From Halogranum gelatinilyticum (GTDB lineage: Archaea > Halobacteriota > Halobacteria > Halobacteriales > Haloferacaceae): DNA of 64,000 nucleotides. The DNA lies in the NCBI RefSeq assembly GCF_900103715.1, contig NZ_FNHL01000001.1, positions 663,295 through 727,294 on the forward strand, written 5' to 3'. Positions 7,398-15,588 of the stretch are shown here, one piece after another. Within the stretch, counting starts at the first letter, position 1, and each line of letters begins with the position of its first letter. The notes under the pieces were generated by a model. The model searched no databases. It worked only from the letters and a program-made list of their open reading frames with translations, and was not told where the DNA came from. Made by a program: the position numbers and the translations under genes.

Positions 7398-10300
7398 TCA
7401 GTCGTCTGCGGTGCCTTCGTCCAACTCGCCGTCACCACGGGTCCGGGGCCGACTCGTCAACTCGTCGGCTTCGGCGTCCGAGCCGAGCGGTTCGATACGG
7501 ACGCTCGACACCTTGTACTCCGGGATGTAGGAGTCGGGATCGAGTTCGTGCTGGGTGAGTTCGTTGATGGCTCCCTCCGCGAAGTGCATCGGGATGAAGA
7601 CCACGCCGGGGTCCGAGACGTCTTCGACCTCCGCGCGGACGACGATGTCGCCGCGGCGGGAGACGACGCGGACGTACTCCCCGTCAGTCACGCCCAACTG
7701 CTCGGCCATGTCGGGGTGGATAGTGACGAACGATTCGGGAACGTGGTCCATCGACACCTGCGTCCGGCGGGTCATCGTTCCCGTGTGCCAGTGGTAGAGC
7801 ACCCGGCCGGAGGTGAGCATCAGGGGGAACTCCTCGTCGGGCAGCTCTGCGGGTCCTGCGTAGTCCGCGGGGACGAACCGCGCGAGCCCGTCCGAGAAGT
7901 TGAACTCGTCCTCGTAGAGGAAGGGCGTTCCCGGGTCCTCGGCGTCGGTACAGGGCCACTGGAGACCCGCGGGCGTCGACTCCAGGCGGTCGTAGCTGAT
8001 GCCGCTGTAGATGGGAACCAGTTGGGCGATTTCGTCCATCACGTCCGCCGCGGAGCTGTAGTCCCAGTCGTAGCCGAAGCGTTCGGCGAGGTCCGTGAGG
8101 ATGCGTAGGTCGGTCTTCGCGACCCCCGGCGGTTCGACCGCGGGCCGGACGAGTTGGACGCGCCGTTCGGTGTTGGTGAAGGTGCCGTACTTCTCGGCGT
8201 TCGAGGCGGCCGGGAGCACGACGTCGGCGTATTCGGCCGTCTCGGTCAGGAAGATGTCCTGCACCGCGAGGAAGTCCAACTCCTGAATCGCGTGACGCGC
8301 CTCGCGAATGTCCGGCTCCGAGAGCACCGGGTTCTCACCCATGATGAACATTCCCCTGATTTCGCCGTCGAGCATCGCCTCGTACTGTTCCGGCAGTCTG
8401 AGGCCGATCTCCTGCGGCGGCCGTTCGCCCCACACCTCGGCGAACTTGTCTGCCACGTCGTCGTCGGTCGGGTCCTGGTAGCCGGGGAGGTTGTGCGGGG
8501 CGGGTCCCATGTCGCCGCCGCCGCCCTGCACGTTGTTCTGCCCGCGGAAGGGCGACAGGCCCGCGCCGGGCTTGCCGAGATTCCCCGTCACGAGCGCGAG
8601 ATTGGTGATGGCGAGGACGTTGCGCGTCCCGTGAGCGTGCTGGGTCATCCCCATCGCCCAGCCGAAGATGCAGGTGTCGGCCGTGGCGATGGTCTCGGCG
8701 GCGTTCTTCAACTCCGCTGGTGGCACGCCCGCGAGTTCCTCGACCTTCTCGGGCGTAAACGGTTCGACCTTCTCCTTCAGTTCCTCGAAGTGCTTCGTGC
8801 GCTCCTCGATGAACTCCTCGTCGTGGAGGTCCTCGGCGATGATGTGGCGAACCATCCCGTTGAGCCACGCGATGTCCGAGCCGGGCTTCGTCCGGGTGTA
8901 CTGCGTCGCGTGCTCGGCGAGACCGATCTCCCGCGGCTCGAAGACGAACAAATCGGCTCCGTCACGCACGTTCTGCTTGATGCGCGTCGCGAGGACCGGA
9001 TGACCCTCAGTCGTGTTCGAGCCCGTGATGAGGTAGCAGTCGGTTTCGCCGATGTCCTCGTTGATGCGGTTCGTCATCGCGCCGTAGCCGACGGTCTGCT
9101 GGAGACCCGTCACGGTCGAGGAGTGACAGAGCCGTGCGCAGTTGTCGACGTGTGGCGTCCCGAGGACCTGGCGCGCGAACTTCTGGTTCAGGAAGTTCTC
9201 CTCGTTGGTACATTTCGAGGAGGAGGTGACGGCGACGGCGTCGTTGCCACTCTTCTCCTGAATCGCACTCAGTTCTTCGTAGATGCGGTCGTAGGCCTCC
9301 TCCCACGTCGCCTCCCGGAAGTCACCACTCCCATCATCTTCCCGAATCAGTGGCGTTGTCAGCCGGTCGTCGCTGTCGACGAAGTCGTAGCCGAACTTCC
9401 CCTTCACGCAGGTCGAGAAGTCGTTTGCGGGCGTCGCTTCGGGGTCCGCGGGTCGGACGCCGAGGACGCTGCCGTCCTTGCCATACAGCTCGAACCGACA
9501 GCCGACCGCACAGTAGTTGCAGGTTGTCTCGGCCTTCGTGACCTTGCCGAGCCGGGCGTCGGCGACGAGCGTCGCCGTGTCGAACAGCTGGCCGGTCGAG
9601 AGGGTCTTCGAGGCGACCGCCTCGCTGGCGTGTTCGGCCTGTTTCAGCATCTCGTCGCCGAGATGTTTCGCCGTCGACTGCGCGCGCCGCTTGGCTTTCG
9701 CCATGAAGCGCGCGACGCCCGACAGCTCGGCGGGGTCCGCGGGATCGGTGGAGTCGGCCGCGTCCGTCGGCTTCGTGTCCGCCCGTTCCGCCCGCTCTCC
9801 TTGGACGACGGTGCCGATGGAGTTCTTCTGGTTGAAGCCGGGGAACGGAATCGTCGCGCTCTCGGCGAGGTCGCTCTCGACGAGCGAGCCGGTCGGACAG
9901 ACCGTCGCACAGTGGCCGCAGGAGACGCAGGTCGACTCCTGCATCGTGTCGACGTCCGACTGGAAGCCGATTCGCGTGTCCGAGCCGGAGCCTTCGATGC
10001 GGAGGACGCCTTCGACCTGCACGTCGTTGCAGGCCTCGACACAGCGGTTACAGAGGATGCATTTGTTGCGGTCGATTTGGATGACTGACGACGACGCGTC
10101 GAGCGGTTCGTACTCGTCGCGCTCCTCGAAGACGCCGTACCGCGGCTCCTCGACGCCGTTGTCGATGGCAGTGTCCTGCAGTTCACAGCGGCCGTTCTTC
10201 CCGCAGGTGGTACAGCGCAGGTTGTGGTTCGAGAGGACGAGATCGAGGTTCACGTCTCTGGCTTCGGCGGCGTCCTCGGCGTCGGTGCGGACGGTCAGGC

Positions 10301-10682
10301 CGTCCTCCGCGGGGAAACTGCACGACGGGACGAGACCGTGTTCGTCGGTTTCGACCATGCACGTCCGACACTCGCTGCGCGGGCCGACCTTGTCGCCCTG
10401 GTCGGTGTCGCGGTCGTAATGGCAGAGTGCGGGAACCTCGCTGGCGACGTCGACGGTCTCCATCGCGTCGAGGAGCGTCGACCCCGGTGGGACGGCGACG
10501 GGCTGGCCGTCGACGGTGACGTGGGTCATCTCCTCGCCACGCGTCCCGACCGTGGGGTCGTTGGCCGTCCCGGTGTTGAAATCTTCCGTCAGCGGCGTGC
10601 TGGGACGGGGGTCGTCGACGTCAGGGATTCTGGGAAGCGGTGCGTCGTCGCTGGTCGTGTCCGTTCTTTCGTCGGTGCTCAT
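7398..10682 (-). CDS. fdhA: Formate dehydrogenase alpha subunit with NuoG-like N-terminus (Cys type)
   Basis: A 1094-residue molybdopterin oxidoreductase that should oxidise formate to CO2. In order: a disordered N-terminus; a plant-type [2Fe-2S] ferredoxin domain (CHYD, ECRTC, PSC); a His-Cys [4Fe-4S] site (CTTCGKNGRC); two [4Fe-4S] clusters (CILCNRCVEAC and CVSCGHCATVCP); a 100-residue acidic/Ala-rich linker with no counterpart in bacterial FdhF; then the catalytic module starting at CNYCAVGC and ending in the molybdopterin-dinucleotide-binding domain. The active-site residue is Cys519 in NCARLCHSSTV, in place of selenocysteine. The start overlaps the stop of the NuoF-like gene by 4 bases (ATGA), implying translational coupling. 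No Tat signal is seen, so it is cytoplasmic. Confidence 0.93.
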   Translation of the reverse strand: MSTDERTDTTSDDAPLPRIPDVDDPRPSTPLTEDFNTGTANDPTVGTRGEEMTHVTVDGQPVAVPPGSTLLDAMETVDVASEVPALCHYDRDTDQGDKVGPRSECRTCMVETDEHGLVPSCSFPAEDGLTVRTDAEDAAEARDVNLDLVLSNHNLRCTTCGKNGRCELQDTAIDNGVEEPRYGVFEERDEYEPLDASSSVIQIDRNKCILCNRCVEACNDVQVEGVLRIEGSGSDTRIGFQSDVDTMQESTCVSCGHCATVCPTGSLVESDLAESATIPFPGFNQKNSIGTVVQGERAERADTKPTDAADSTDPADPAELSGVARFMAKAKRRAQSTAKHLGDEMLKQAEHASEAVASKTLSTGQLFDTATLVADARLGKVTKAETTCNYCAVGCRFELYGKDGSVLGVRPADPEATPANDFSTCVKGKFGYDFVDSDDRLTTPLIREDDGSGDFREATWEEAYDRIYEELSAIQEKSGNDAVAVTSSSKCTNEENFLNQKFARQVLGTPHVDNCARLCHSSTVTGLQQTVGYGAMTNRINEDIGETDCYLITGSNTTEGHPVLATRIKQNVRDGADLFVFEPREIGLAEHATQYTRTKPGSDIAWLNGMVRHIIAEDLHDEEFIEERTKHFEELKEKVEPFTPEKVEELAGVPPAELKNAAETIATADTCIFGWAMGMTQHAHGTRNVLAITNLALVTGNLGKPGAGLSPFRGQNNVQGGGGDMGPAPHNLPGYQDPTDDDVADKFAEVWGERPPQEIGLRLPEQYEAMLDGEIRGMFIMGENPVLSEPDIREARHAIQELDFLAVQDIFLTETAEYADVVLPAASNAEKYGTFTNTERRVQLVRPAVEPPGVAKTDLRILTDLAERFGYDWDYSSAADVMDEIAQLVPIYSGISYDRLESTPAGLQWPCTDAEDPGTPFLYEDEFNFSDGLARFVPADYAGPAELPDEEFPLMLTSGRVLYHWHTGTMTRRTQVSMDHVPESFVTIHPDMAEQLGVTDGEYVRVVSRRGDIVVRAEVEDVSDPGVVFIPMHFAEGAINELTQHELDPDSYIPEYKVSSVRIEPLGSDAEADELTSRPRTRGDGELDEGTADD

Positions 10683-12286
10683 GGCTGGCTCACCTCGCCC
10701 GTCTCGCGCTCTTCGCCGCGCCGCCCGGCTCGGTTCACTGCTTCACACTCGCCGCTGGGACACCGGCCCTCGGCGTGGGCGCGGAACTCCGTCTCGAAGG
10801 CGTCCATCGCCGTCGTGACCGGCCGCGCCGCGGCCTGCCCGAAGTCGCAGGTGCTCGTCGTCCGCATGACGCGGGCCAACTCCCGAATCGTCCCGCTCCG
10901 GTAGTCGCCGCCGTAGACCGCCCGCAGGAGGTCGGTCAGCTGGACCGACCCCTCCCGGCAGGGGACACAGCGGCCGCAGTTCTCCTCCTCGGCGAACCGC
11001 GCGCGCGTGCCCGCCGTCGCGACGGCGCACCGCGAGTCGTCCAGTAGTTCGACCGCGCCGTGGGTGCCGAGGTCGGCACCCGACAGGGCGGGCGCGTTCG
11101 GCGGATGGTCGAGCGACCGTGTGAGACCGCCGAACTGGCCGCCGACACAGGCCATCTTGAACGGCCCGTCGAGCGTCACCGTCCCGCGAACTGCCGCCAG
11201 CGACCCGCTCGTCGACAGTTCGACTGTCGCAGGGGCAGCCACATCGCCGGAGACCGTCACGAGCCGCGTCCCGGGGTCGGCGTCGTCGGCGTCGAAGTCG
11301 TCGGGGTGGAGCCACAGCCGTCGGAGCTGTGCCAGCGTCCGCGGCGTGTGAATCAGCGTCGGCCGGCCGTAGAGACCGTGTTGGGCGGGCGTCGGCGGCC
11401 GCAGGCGGGCCTCCAGCCGGTCGTTGCCCTCCAGTGACTCCAGGGCCATCGTCATCTCCCCCGCGACGTAGCGGTCGGGACCGGCGACGACCTGCGGCCG
11501 CTTCGGCGGCGAAAGGTGGCCGCAGACTGCGTCGACGGCGGCGTCGAGTCGCTCGCGGGCCAGTTCGTCGCCCTCCCGCGTGTAGAACACGACGTCCGCG
11601 ACGTCGAGCAGGTCGGCGACCGCGAGCGCGCCGTCGACGACGCTCACCGGGTCCGATTCGAGCAGGAGGCTGTCGGTCCGGTCGCGCTCGTCGGCCTCGT
11701 TGGCGTTGACCACGAGCACCGGGTCGCTTCCTGATTCCATCGTCTCACGGGCGCGGTCCCACTCCTCGACGACCGGCTCGTCGGTGCTGGCGTCGCCGCG
11801 ACCCCGGCCGAGCAGCCCGGTCGTCCGGACGCGCTCGTCCGCCGCTTCGGGGTCGTCGCCGACGACGTCGGCCGCGAACCGTTCGTCGTCGCCGACCTCG
11901 TCAGGGACGGACCAGCCCGCGCGTGCGAGGACGCGCCGACGGCCGACCGCGAGCGGTCCCTCGTCGGGGACCGGGAGCGTCGCCGTGTCCGGGTCGTGGG
12001 CGACGACCGCGTGGGCCTCGGCAATCCTGAGGTCGTCGGCTTCGAGCGCGCGGACCAGGGCTCGGACGTCGTCCTCGGACACGCCGGCGTGGAAGGCTGT
12101 CTCGCCGTCGGCCGTCACGAGGACCAGCGGGGCGAGGTCGCCGATACCGGCCGGTCCGACCTCGTGGACCGTCGCCGTCGTCGCCTCGTCGCGTGCGGCC
12201 GCCACGAGTCGGCGAGCTTGCGAGCGCGACCGCGCTCCCGTACAGATACGGACGGCGTGGCTCGCCGTCCCGTTCGTCTCCGTCAT
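10679..12286 (-). CDS. NuoF-like electron-transfer subunit of formate dehydrogenase
   Basis: A 535-residue protein of the NuoF/FdhB type. The N-terminal 80 residues resemble the thioredoxin-like [2Fe-2S] domain of NuoE-NuoF fusions (VRICTG, then VGPAGIGDLAPLVLV) but keep only Cys15 of the expected four cysteines. The middle contains GLYGRPTLIHTPRTLA, typical of NuoF. The C-terminal [4Fe-4S] site is intact: ENCGRCVPCREG plus STCDFGQ. The usual Gly-rich FMN site reads GLLGRGRGDASTDEP, and the NAD(H) site reads VNANEADERDRTDS, both far from consensus. It is the first gene of the fdh operon and should pass electrons to or from FdhA, but whether it still binds flavin or NAD(H) is doubtful. Confidence 0.85.
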   Translation of the reverse strand: MTETNGTASHAVRICTGARSRSQARRLVAAARDEATTATVHEVGPAGIGDLAPLVLVTADGETAFHAGVSEDDVRALVRALEADDLRIAEAHAVVAHDPDTATLPVPDEGPLAVGRRRVLARAGWSVPDEVGDDERFAADVVGDDPEAADERVRTTGLLGRGRGDASTDEPVVEEWDRARETMESGSDPVLVVNANEADERDRTDSLLLESDPVSVVDGALAVADLLDVADVVFYTREGDELARERLDAAVDAVCGHLSPPKRPQVVAGPDRYVAGEMTMALESLEGNDRLEARLRPPTPAQHGLYGRPTLIHTPRTLAQLRRLWLHPDDFDADDADPGTRLVTVSGDVAAPATVELSTSGSLAAVRGTVTLDGPFKMACVGGQFGGLTRSLDHPPNAPALSGADLGTHGAVELLDDSRCAVATAGTRARFAEEENCGRCVPCREGSVQLTDLLRAVYGGDYRSGTIRELARVMRTTSTCDFGQAAARPVTTAMDAFETEFRAHAEGRCPSGECEAVNRAGRRGEERETGEVSQP

Positions 12287-12313
12287 CTCGTGGACCTGTG
12301 GGTGGACGGGAGG

Positions 12314-12338
12314 AAAGTATTGTGGAGCGTGCTAGCAC
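12314..12338 (-). promoter_or_regulatory. Putative fdh operon promoter with palindrome GTGCTAGCAC
   Basis: On the minus strand a TATA-like ACAATACTT lies about 30 bases before the NuoF-like ATG. Directly upstream of it, at 12329-12338, is the perfect 10-bp palindrome GTGCTAGCAC, a candidate operator overlapping the BRE position. The promoter is inferred from spacing; no regulator can be named. Confidence 0.4.
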
Positions 12339-12384
12339 ACCGATTGCCGGTTTCTCCGTGGTCGGCAAGCCGACCCGATGGAGG

Positions 12385-12528
12385 TCAGAACGGCGGCTCC
12401 AGCTCGGGCTGGCGGTCGCGCTGGCCGACGACGAACGCGGCAACGACGAGCAGGGCGACGAGCAGCACGACGAGGCCGGCCACGAGCGTCAGTTTCCGTG
12501 ACGACTTGGGGGGCTCTGGACGGGTCAT
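12385..12528 (-). CDS. Small single-pass membrane protein (47 aa)
   Basis: A short ORF that reads MTRPEPPKSSRKLTLV, then an uninterrupted hydrophobic stretch of about 20 residues (AGLVVLLVALLVVAAFVVG), then a charged tail QRDRQPELEPPF and a stop. The clean basic-hydrophobic-polar layout and the strongly GC-biased third positions argue that it is translated. It lies between the fdh operon and the ParA/MinD operon and diverges from the latter. The function is unknown; the product could be a small membrane partner of either neighbour. Confidence 0.6.
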   Translation of the reverse strand: MTRPEPPKSSRKLTLVAGLVVLLVALLVVAAFVVGQRDRQPELEPPF

Positions 12529-12610
12529 GCGCCAGCTACGGCGACAGGTCGGTTATCGCTTCGGGCTGTCGCTTCGCGCTATTGCTGATTTTTCCACTCG
12601 AATAGCCCAA

Positions 12611-12620
12611 GTTTTAAACA
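12611..12620 (+). promoter_or_regulatory. TATA box of the ParA/MinD operon
   Basis: TTTTAAA centred near 12615, 29 bases upstream of the ATG at 12644. The spacing predicts a leaderless transcript. Confidence 0.6.
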
Positions 12621-12643
12621 CGCCGAGGGTCCAACGAAGTTTC

Positions 12644-13417
12644 ATGGTCGAGGCGTTCGCGGTCGCGAGCGGCAAGGGCGGGACGGGCAAGACGACGACG
12701 ACCCTCGCGCTCGGCATGGCACTCGCGGCCGACCACGACGTGACTGTCATCGACGCCGACACGGGGATGGCGAACCTCCTCTTTCACGCCGGTCTCGACG
12801 ACGTCGAAGTCACCCTTCACGACCTGCTGGTCGAGGAGACGGGAACTTCCGTGAACGAGGCCGTCTACGACCGCTTCGGGATGTCGGTCGTCCCCTGCGG
12901 GACGAGCCTCGCCGCCTTCGAGGCCGCCGACCCAGGGAGGTTGAAAGACGTCGTCGCCGACCTCGCCGCCGACACCGACGTCGTCCTGCTCGACTCGCCA
13001 GCCGCCCTCGGCTCGAAGAGTGCCGTCCTGCCGGTCGTGCTGGCCGACAGGGTGGTGGTCGTCCTCCAGCCGACCATCCCGTCGCTCTCGGACGGGCTGA
13101 AGGTGCAGGAGTACGCCCAGTCCTACGGGACCGACACCGCGGGCGTCCTGTTCAACAAGGTCCACGACGACGAGCGTATCGGGAAGGTCACGGACCAGGC
13201 CGAACGCTACTTCGGCGGCGAGACGCTGGCGACGGTCCCCGACAGCGACGTCGTCCGCGGCGCGCGCCGGGCGGGCGAACCGCTGCTCGCACACGCCCCG
13301 GACTCCGTCGCCGCCGACGCCTACCGCGAGGCCGCCGCCGCCATCGACGTCCGTTCGGGTGACGAGGAGGACGTCGCCGACCGCTTCCGCAGCGCGGTCG
13401 TCCCCGAGACGCCATGA
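12644..13417 (+). CDS. ParA/MinD-family ATPase
   Basis: A 257-residue P-loop ATPase with the deviant Walker A KGGTGKTTT (residues 11-19, signature Lys11), Walker A-prime VIDADTGMANLLFH, and Walker B VVLLDSPAALG. There is no obvious C-terminal amphipathic helix of the bacterial MinD type; the tail is acidic (DEEDVADRFRSAVVPE). The family positions cell-surface machines, chemosensory arrays or DNA by ATP-dependent cycling; haloarchaeal paralogs affect archaellum and chemotaxis array placement, but which paralog this is cannot be decided here. It overlaps the next gene by 4 bases (ATGA), so the two are coupled. The start matches a TATA box at the leaderless distance. Confidence 0.88.
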   Translation: MVEAFAVASGKGGTGKTTTTLALGMALAADHDVTVIDADTGMANLLFHAGLDDVEVTLHDLLVEETGTSVNEAVYDRFGMSVVPCGTSLAAFEAADPGRLKDVVADLAADTDVVLLDSPAALGSKSAVLPVVLADRVVVVLQPTIPSLSDGLKVQEYAQSYGTDTAGVLFNKVHDDERIGKVTDQAERYFGGETLATVPDSDVVRGARRAGEPLLAHAPDSVAADAYREAAAAIDVRSGDEEDVADRFRSAVVPETP

Positions 13418-13992
13418 CGGTCGGGGCAGACAGCCTCGGGACCGGGTTCCGACTCCCCGAGGGAACGCTCGTCCGCTCGCGGGTCGTCGAGGACCCCGGC
13501 GTCGCGCTGGTGACGGCCTTAGAGCGGGAGCTGACAGGTTATGCGGTGCTCCAACCACAGGACGCACTCTTGCTCGACGGCGACCGCCGGGCCGTCCTCA
13601 CCTTCGAGACCGGCGTGCCCGTCCTCGCCTACGATGCGCACTCCGAGCGCGGCGGTCCCGACGCGCTCGGCGATCTCGCGGTCCCCGGCCCGTACCGCGC
13701 GGAGCTGTACGAACTGCCTGCCAGCACGCTCGCCGACGTCCACGACACGCCCGACCTGCGGGTCCCGCCGGGGATGCCCGCCGAGGAACTCGCCGCCGAC
13801 GCCGACCTCGCCGCCCGGACGCGGTCGGCCGCGCCGGAGGCGCGACTCGCGGACGGCGACGCGGACGACCAGAGCGCGGTCGAGGCCTTCCTCGCCGACG
13901 ACGAGAAGATACAGGCCATCCGCGAGGAGGCCCGCGCCGAGGCCGAACAGCGCGCCGAGGAGTGGGGACTGGACGACCAGTTGGATAGCTAG
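13414..13992 (+). CDS. Unknown protein coupled to the ParA/MinD ATPase
   Basis: A 192-residue acidic soluble protein. The first 120 residues look like a compact beta-rich domain (GFRLPEGTLVRSRVV, ELTGYAVLQPQDALLL, AVLTFETGVPVLAYD, GPYRAELYELPAS). The last 60 form a long charged helix (ADDEKIQAIREEARAEAEQR) likely to be coiled coil. The family is not recognised. The 4-base overlap with the ATPase gene strongly suggests a functional partner, for example a cargo adaptor or an activator of the ATPase; this is inference from gene order only. Confidence 0.75.
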   Translation: MTVGADSLGTGFRLPEGTLVRSRVVEDPGVALVTALERELTGYAVLQPQDALLLDGDRRAVLTFETGVPVLAYDAHSERGGPDALGDLAVPGPYRAELYELPASTLADVHDTPDLRVPPGMPAEELAADADLAARTRSAAPEARLADGDADDQSAVEAFLADDEKIQAIREEARAEAEQRAEEWGLDDQLDS

Positions 13993-14096
13993 ACTGTTCT
14001 GCGAGGCGGTCGTTTCCGTTCGGGCGCGCTCGGCGGACGACTGCCGAACGTTCGTGCTCGTCACCAACCGGACCGGCGCGACCCGAACAGTCCGAT

Positions 14097-14162
14097 TTTG
14101 GAGAGAGTTTGGAGAGAGTTCGCCCCGAGTTCGGTGCCACCTCGGAGACACGTCGGAGACAG
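14097..14162 (+). promoter_or_regulatory. Four GGAGA boxes in 11-bp phase upstream of the ferritin-like gene
   Basis: GGAGA begins at 14100, 14111, 14144 and 14155, giving spacings of 11, 33 and 11 bases. The first pair is an exact tandem 11-mer (TTTGGAGAGAG twice); the second pair is TCGGAGACAC and TCGGAGACAG. They lie 50-115 bases before the ATG at 14212. The spacing would place all boxes on one face of the helix, as for a cooperatively binding regulator. No matching known operator is recalled. Confidence 0.4.
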
Positions 14163-14211
14163 TTCGGAAATCGCTCATGTAGGGCACCGCCGTTCCAGTG
14201 GATGAAGACAG

Positions 14212-15588
14212 ATGAGCCGGAACACTTCCGACGCCGACCGCGACGACCGAACCGACCAGCATCCGACCAACCAGCGCGGCCCGAGCGGCTCCGCCACCCG
14301 CACCTCTCGCCGGAAGATCCTCGCCACCCTGGGGGTCATCGGCGGCACCGCCCTCGCAGGCTGTGCCGGCAGCAGCCCGAGCGACGAGGGGACGATGGAG
14401 CCGACGATGACGGAGACGGACGAGCCGACGATGGCACCGACCGAGGAGCCGACGGCGACGCCCGAGCCGATGGGCAACCCCGACGTCCCGATTCTCAACT
14501 ACGCGCTGACGCTCGAACATCTGGAGAACGCCTTCTACCGCGAGGGGCTGAACGAGTTCTCCGACGACGAGCTGATGGGCGCAGACAGCCTCTCGAAGTT
14601 CGGCGAGACCGTCCGGATGGACGTCCCCGAGTATCTCCGCGTCGCCGGCGAGCACGAGGCCGCCCACGTCGCGGCGATTTCGGACACCATCGAACAACTC
14701 GGCGGGACGCCCGTCGCGGAGGCCGAGTACGACTTCGGCTACGGGACTCCCTCGGAGTTCCTCGCGACGGCACAGGCCCTCGAGAACACCGGCGTCGCCG
14801 CCTACGCGGGTGCCGCGCCGAAGGTCGTCAACAACGACATCCTCGCGGCCGCCGCGGGCATCCACAGTGTCGAGGCGCGTCACGCCGCGTTCCTCAACCT
14901 CGTCAACGACGACGCTCCCTTCCCGAACGCCGTCGACGAGGCCAGCTCGGTGCAGGAGGTCCTCGACATCGCGGGCGGCTTCATCACCTCGGAGGTCGAC
15001 GCGAGTGCCATCACCCGCAGCGACGACATGGAGGTCCCGACGCCCGACCGCAAGGCCGACGACGGCACCAGCGACGTCGACGTCCTGAACTACGCGCTGA
15101 CGCTCGAACATCTGGAGAACGCCTTCTACCGCGAGGGGCTGGAGACGTTCTCCGACGACGAGCTGATGAACGCCTCGGTGCTCTCGGACTACGACGACGC
15201 GCTGAAGATGAAGGTTCCCGGCCACCTCGCGATGGCCGGTGAGCACGAGGCCGCCCACGTCTCGGCCATCGCGGATACGGTCGAACAGCTGGGCGGGACG
15301 CCCGTCGAGGAGGCCGAATACGACTTCGGCTACGAGACGGCCTCCGAGTTCCTCGGCGTCGCGCAGGCCTTGGAGAACACCGGTGTCGCCGCGTACAAGG
15401 GTGCCGCACCCTCCGTCTCGGCCGACGCGGTCTTCTCGGCCGCCATCGGCATCCACAGCGTCGAGGCGCGGCACGCCAGCTTCCTCAACGAACTCAACGT
15501 CGAGTCGCCGTTCCCGGTGGCGGTCGACGAGCCGATGACGATGGCGGAGGTGCAGGACGTCGCCGGGCAGTTCATCGTCGAGCAGTAG
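14212..15588 (+). CDS. Tat lipoprotein with two tandem ferritin-like domains
   Basis: A 458-residue exported lipoprotein. The N-terminus has the twin-arginine TSRRKILATLG (Arg33-Arg34) and lipobox LAGC (Cys51), then a Thr/Pro/Glu-rich linker to about residue 88. Two ferritin-like domains follow (about 91-250 and 290-458). Each repeats NYALTLEHLENAFYREGL, AGEHEAAHV, AEYDFGY, ALENTGVAAY and GIHSVEARHA, and these supply the Glu and His ligands of a di-iron site. The domains are clearly a duplication and align almost gap-free. The family is often annotated ferritin-like; whether it stores iron, acts as an oxidase or protects against peroxide is unknown. A 3-TM gene follows immediately, so the pair is probably an operon. 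Confidence 0.88.
   Translation: MSRNTSDADRDDRTDQHPTNQRGPSGSATRTSRRKILATLGVIGGTALAGCAGSSPSDEGTMEPTMTETDEPTMAPTEEPTATPEPMGNPDVPILNYALTLEHLENAFYREGLNEFSDDELMGADSLSKFGETVRMDVPEYLRVAGEHEAAHVAAISDTIEQLGGTPVAEAEYDFGYGTPSEFLATAQALENTGVAAYAGAAPKVVNNDILAAAAGIHSVEARHAAFLNLVNDDAPFPNAVDEASSVQEVLDIAGGFITSEVDASAITRSDDMEVPTPDRKADDGTSDVDVLNYALTLEHLENAFYREGLETFSDDELMNASVLSDYDDALKMKVPGHLAMAGEHEAAHVSAIADTVEQLGGTPVEEAEYDFGYETASEFLGVAQALENTGVAAYKGAAPSVSADAVFSAAIGIHSVEARHASFLNELNVESPFPVAVDEPMTMAEVQDVAGQFIVEQ

Noticed and set aside
9120-9135. Possible selenocysteine at the formate dehydrogenase active site
   Set aside because: The codon is TGT (Cys519), not TGA, and the frame runs open, so the enzyme is the cysteine type.
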